From Thermoprotei archaeon (lineage in GTDB: Archaea > Thermoproteota > Thermoprotei > Thermofilales > Thermofilaceae), in the NCBI GenBank assembly GCA_003649495.1, contig QMRZ01000074.1, forward strand, positions 1 to 7,369: 7,369 bases of DNA. Reading direction: 5' to 3'. The notes below the pieces were generated by a model. That model saw nothing but the letters and a program-made list of their open reading frames with translations, had not been told where the DNA came from and did no database searches. Below are positions 5,931-7,369 of the stretch, piece by piece; position 1 is the stretch's first letter, and each line of letters opens with the position of its first letter. A program made the position numbers and the translations under genes.

Positions 5931-5972
5931 GATGCGTTAGTCTAATGCTCCAAGTCAGTAAAGACTGCAGCA

Positions 5973-6350
5973 ATGGCGCCTAAGATCAGGATCGAGGATA
6001 CCCTGCCCTCTGGGGAGAAGATAACAATAACACTTGAGGGCCCATCCCTCTCTAAGACTAGGGTGCTCCAAATTCTGGATTTGTTGAAGATAATGAGTGG
6101 TGAAGTAGGGGGGGCGGAGCAGAGCACGTTGAAGGAGAGAATATGGAGCATCATTAAGGAGAGATTTGGGGGAGGTGAGTGGTTCACGATAAGGGATGTT
6201 CATCAGGCACTGACGGAGTTTGAGCCTGGGATTAGGATCAGTACGGTTGCCACCTACATTACCAGGTTCGTGGCCGAGGGGCGTCTAATCAAGAGAGGCC
6301 GTAGGCCCACGACTAGGTACAGGGTAAGGGCGGCGATCGCTAGAGTCTAG
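5973..6350 (+). CDS. Small winged-helix DNA-binding protein next to the origin
   Basis: This is a 125-residue protein. Residues 1-44 form a beta-rich start (KIRIEDTLPSGEKITITLEG) and a helix (28-42). After a short linker, residues 51-118 look like a winged helix-turn-helix: helix 1 TLKERIWSIIKERF (52-65), FTIRDVHQAL (71-80), a recognition helix within IRISTVATYITRFVAEG (87-103), and a basic wing RLIKRGRRPTTRYRV (104-118). ATG 5973 is the first start after an in-frame stop at 5943-5945. The exact family is not recognised. Its place beside an origin recalls crenarchaeal WhiP, which is encoded at a Sulfolobus origin, but I cannot show homology, and a plain transcription regulator is equally possible. 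It ends tail-to-tail with the HTH-CBS gene, overlapping by CTAG. Confidence 0.82.
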   Translation: MAPKIRIEDTLPSGEKITITLEGPSLSKTRVLQILDLLKIMSGEVGGAEQSTLKERIWSIIKERFGGGEWFTIRDVHQALTEFEPGIRISTVATYITRFVAEGRLIKRGRRPTTRYRVRAAIARV

Positions 6351-6928
6351 CCTCTCTCCCGCCAGAAGCCTGCGAAGAACTTCATCAAGTCGCTGCGCGT
6401 TACTATGCCGATAGGCTTGCCTTCCTCTATCACGAGTACTGCAGGCACTTCTGACCTCAGGAGCTTTACAACACTGCTTAGCTTAGAGTTTTTCGAAATC
6501 ATGGGCAGAGGCTCCGACATTACGTCTATCGCCCGCATGTGTAGAGCTCTCTCCCTATACTTTAGGAACGCATCGACCACGTCGCGCTCATGTATAGTCC
6601 CTATGACGTAGCCACTCTTATCAACCACCGGGACTTGAGAGATGCCGTTATCCCACATTACCTTCACTATCCTCTCAACACTCTCATCGACGCTGACTGT
6701 AATGACTGGGGAGTGCATGACTCTATCGACCGTCACTTCCTCTTCAACATACTCCCTAAGAGCATTGTAGATCTTCGCTAACGTGGAGAGCCGCGGGTTA
6801 ACAGTGCCTGCCTCGATCCTCGCTATGAGCGACTGGCTAACGCCAGCACGTTTTGCCAACTCGGCTTGAGTCAGTCCAGCCCTCCTCCTCAGAGCTCTAA
6901 GCTCCTCTGGCGTCGGTATGAACTCCAT
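6347..6928 (-). CDS. HTH-CBS transcription regulator (XRE-type HTH plus two CBS domains)
   Basis: From ATG 6928 this is 193 residues. An XRE/Cro-type helix-turn-helix occupies about residues 8-58 (LRRRAGLTQAELAKRAGVSQ, then SLIARIEAG). Two CBS domains follow: CBS1 about 67-122 (VMHSPVITVSVDE ... GTIHERDVVDAF) and CBS2 about 133-187 (DVMSEPLPMIS ... GIVTRSDLMKFF). The architecture matches archaeal predicted regulators whose paired CBS domains bind adenosyl ligands such as AMP, ATP or SAM; the ligand here is unknown. The frame is open up to 6982, but a TATA box at 6953-6961 puts transcription start near 6931, so ATG 6928 with an almost leaderless mRNA is chosen. It converges on the winged-helix gene. 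Its targets cannot be told from the window. Confidence 0.92.
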   Translation of the reverse strand: MEFIPTPEELRALRRRAGLTQAELAKRAGVSQSLIARIEAGTVNPRLSTLAKIYNALREYVEEEVTVDRVMHSPVITVSVDESVERIVKVMWDNGISQVPVVDKSGYVIGTIHERDVVDAFLKYRERALHMRAIDVMSEPLPMISKNSKLSSVVKLLRSEVPAVLVIEEGKPIGIVTRSDLMKFFAGFWRERG

Positions 6929-6952
6929 GACTAGTGAGAGATTGACTGAGAA

Positions 6953-6961
6953 GAATAAAAG
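6953..6961 (-). promoter_or_regulatory. TATA box of the HTH-CBS gene
   Basis: The minus strand reads CTTTTATTC, centred near 6957. The predicted start near 6931 is about 3 nt before ATG 6928, which fixes the start codon and rules out the longer frame. Confidence 0.6.
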
Positions 6962-7011
6962 TGTGGCGTGCCTGTCGCGCATTAGTGAGGTTGGCCTGGA
7001 GACCCATGGAA

Positions 7012-7110
7012 TGGTGGGGCCGCCGGGATTTGAACCCGGGTCCCTCCGCAGCCCCTATGGGGCTTACGCGGGCCCGAGCCGCGCATCCCACCAGGCTGGA
7101 CCACGGCCCC
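7012..7110 (-). tRNA. tRNA-Pro (CGG) with a 22-nt variable-loop intron, CCA encoded
   Basis: The acceptor is GGGGCCG/CGGCCCC with A73 and encoded CCA. The D arm starts GTCC and ends GGAT. The anticodon stem CGCGG/CCGCG encloses the loop CTCGGGC (anticodon CGG, proline). The T stem is CCGGG/CCCGG with loop TTCAAAT. Between the anticodon arm and the T arm there are 27 nt instead of 5. Removing a 22-nt intron leaves the variable loop TGGAC and a regular 77-nt tRNA. A class II tRNA is unlikely, because the anticodon and acceptor are those of proline. Confidence 0.92.
7044..7065 (-). other. Noncanonical tRNA intron at position 44/45
   Basis: The 22-nt intron forms the hairpin AGCCCC-ATA-GGGGCT. 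The exon bases CCGC (39-42) pair with intron GCGG to give a 4-bp central helix. It is flanked by 3-nt bulges GTA and AGG on opposite strands, which is the bulge-helix-bulge signal of the archaeal splicing endonuclease. Cutting after the second base of each bulge gives exactly the 5-nt variable loop. The outer helix is weak (one pair), so this is a relaxed motif. Confidence 0.8.
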
Positions 7111-7133
7111 CATAAGCTGGCGTGGGCATTCCC

Positions 7134-7139
7134 CTTAAG
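7134..7139. promoter_or_regulatory. Shared palindromic TATA core for tRNA-Pro and the HD gene
   Basis: CTTAAG is its own complement and lies about 26-28 bp from both the first base of tRNA-Pro (7110, minus strand) and ATG 7165 (plus strand). It could serve as the TATA core in both directions, giving leaderless products on each side. Confidence 0.5.
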
Positions 7140-7164
7140 AATTTCGTCGCGTACACTACCTGTT

Positions 7165-7369
7165 ATGCCTGTAGAGCTAGGAGAGCTCATAGCTGAGGTT
7201 AAGCGTGTTGTGTGGGGGATTTATAGGGGCGCTAGGCTGCCCCCCTCGCACGACTTCAGCCACGTGTTACGCGTGGGCGAGCTAGCGAGTGAGATAGCGG
7301 AGGGCGAGGGGCTTAGTGAGCGGGAGCTGGGCTTGGTGGTGATAGCGGCGGTATTACGTGGTGTGGGTA
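7165..7369 (+). CDS. HD-family protein, N-terminal part (3' end outside window)
   Basis: The frame from ATG 7165 is open to the right edge, with 68 residues visible. HDFSHVLRVGELASEIA (29-45) is the first helix pair and metal-ligand motif of HD phosphohydrolases, the broad family that hydrolyses nucleotides and other phosphoesters. The next motif, normally LHDxG, reads LRGVG (64-68): Arg65-Gly66 replace the His-Asp dyad that gives the family its name. The protein may therefore be a non-catalytic or altered member, though the remaining motifs lie outside the window. ATG 7165 is about 28 bp from the CTTAAG core and would be leaderless. It is divergent from tRNA-Pro. Confidence 0.8.
   Translation, partial: MPVELGELIAEVKRVVWGIYRGARLPPSHDFSHVLRVGELASEIAEGEGLSERELGLVVIAAVLRGVG

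Larger units (their letters stand above)
5560..5935. other. Predicted archaeal chromosomal replication origin (oriC)
   Basis: Three elements with the layout of archaeal origin recognition boxes lie in 5566-5783, in alternating orientation (-, +, -). They are followed immediately by an AT-rich tract (5786-5930). The dyad centres are 88 and 109 bp apart. In crenarchaea and euryarchaea such boxes bind Orc1/Cdc6 beside an AT-rich unwinding element. The region has no convincing gene, and the flanking genes point away on both sides. No orc1/cdc6 gene is visible. The assignment rests on motif identity and composition, not on experiment. Confidence 0.8.

Noticed and set aside
5894..5983. A 29-codon plus-strand frame, with an internal ATG at 5945, overlapping the start of the winged-helix gene
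   Set aside because: The predicted transcript start (about 5950) lies downstream of both ATGs. The composition is that of the AT-rich tract and there is no ribosome site.
7044..7065. Canonical intron at 37/38 of tRNA-Pro
   Set aside because: With that placement bases 32-35 do not pair with the intron 3' part, and the variable loop would be 7 nt with a weaker anticodon stem (CGCGG with CTGCG).
7012..7110. Class II tRNA (Leu or Ser) with a long variable arm
   Set aside because: The anticodon CGG and acceptor stem are those of tRNA-Pro, and removal of 22 nt at a bulge-helix-bulge site yields a regular class I tRNA.
6897..7190. A 97-codon minus-strand frame across tRNA-Pro
   Set aside because: It runs through the tRNA gene and the start of the HTH-CBS gene in another frame. 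It is a by-product of GC-rich sequence.

Overview
The window looks like a hyperthermophilic crenarchaeon (Thermoproteota), perhaps close to the Desulfurococcales. The signs are an archaeal-type S-adenosylmethionine synthetase, an archaeal Sm-like protein, the archaeal families DUF460 and DUF2070, tRNA genes with encoded CCA (one with a bulge-helix-bulge intron), and TATA-type promoters that mostly predict leaderless or nearly leaderless transcripts. GC is high except for one sharply AT-rich block. The species cannot be named from the sequence alone.

Layout: (1) 1-1082 +, the 3' part of a DUF460 (RuvC/RNase H-like plus coiled coil) gene, overlapping convergently by 14 bp with (2) a minus-strand lsm-mat pair (2624 down to 1069). 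(3) A divergent 51-codon zinc-ribbon gene, 2723-2878. (4) About 300 bp without a gene. (5) tRNA-His on the minus strand, 3182-3260. (6) A DUF2070 membrane protein, 3336-4964 +. (7) A small Cas2/VapD-like protein, 4996-5307 -. (8) A non-coding block, about 5341-5972. (9) A small winged-helix protein, 5973-6350 +, ending tail-to-tail (4-bp overlap) with (10) an HTH-CBS regulator, 6347-6928 -. (11) tRNA-Pro(CGG) on the minus strand with a 22-nt variable-loop intron, 7012-7110. (12) The start of an HD-family gene, 7165 onward, cut by the window edge.

The main discovery is in block 8. Three copies of an archaeal origin recognition box (ORB: an imperfect TTCCAnTGGAA dyad, 5 nt, then a GGGG string) lie at 5566-5587, 5663-5685 and 5762-5783. 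They are followed by about 145 bp with roughly 25% GC (hand count), which would suit a duplex-unwinding element. I read this as a chromosomal replication origin bound by Orc1/Cdc6. No orc1/cdc6 gene is in the window. The two flanking genes are transcribed away from it, and the winged-helix protein next door is a candidate origin-associated factor.

Other points of note are a tRNA-His with C73 but no encoded G-1, TATA boxes placed so that both tRNAs should start at or next to their first mature base, one palindromic CTTAAG equidistant from tRNA-Pro and the HD gene, and an HD-family protein whose HD dyad reads Arg-Gly.
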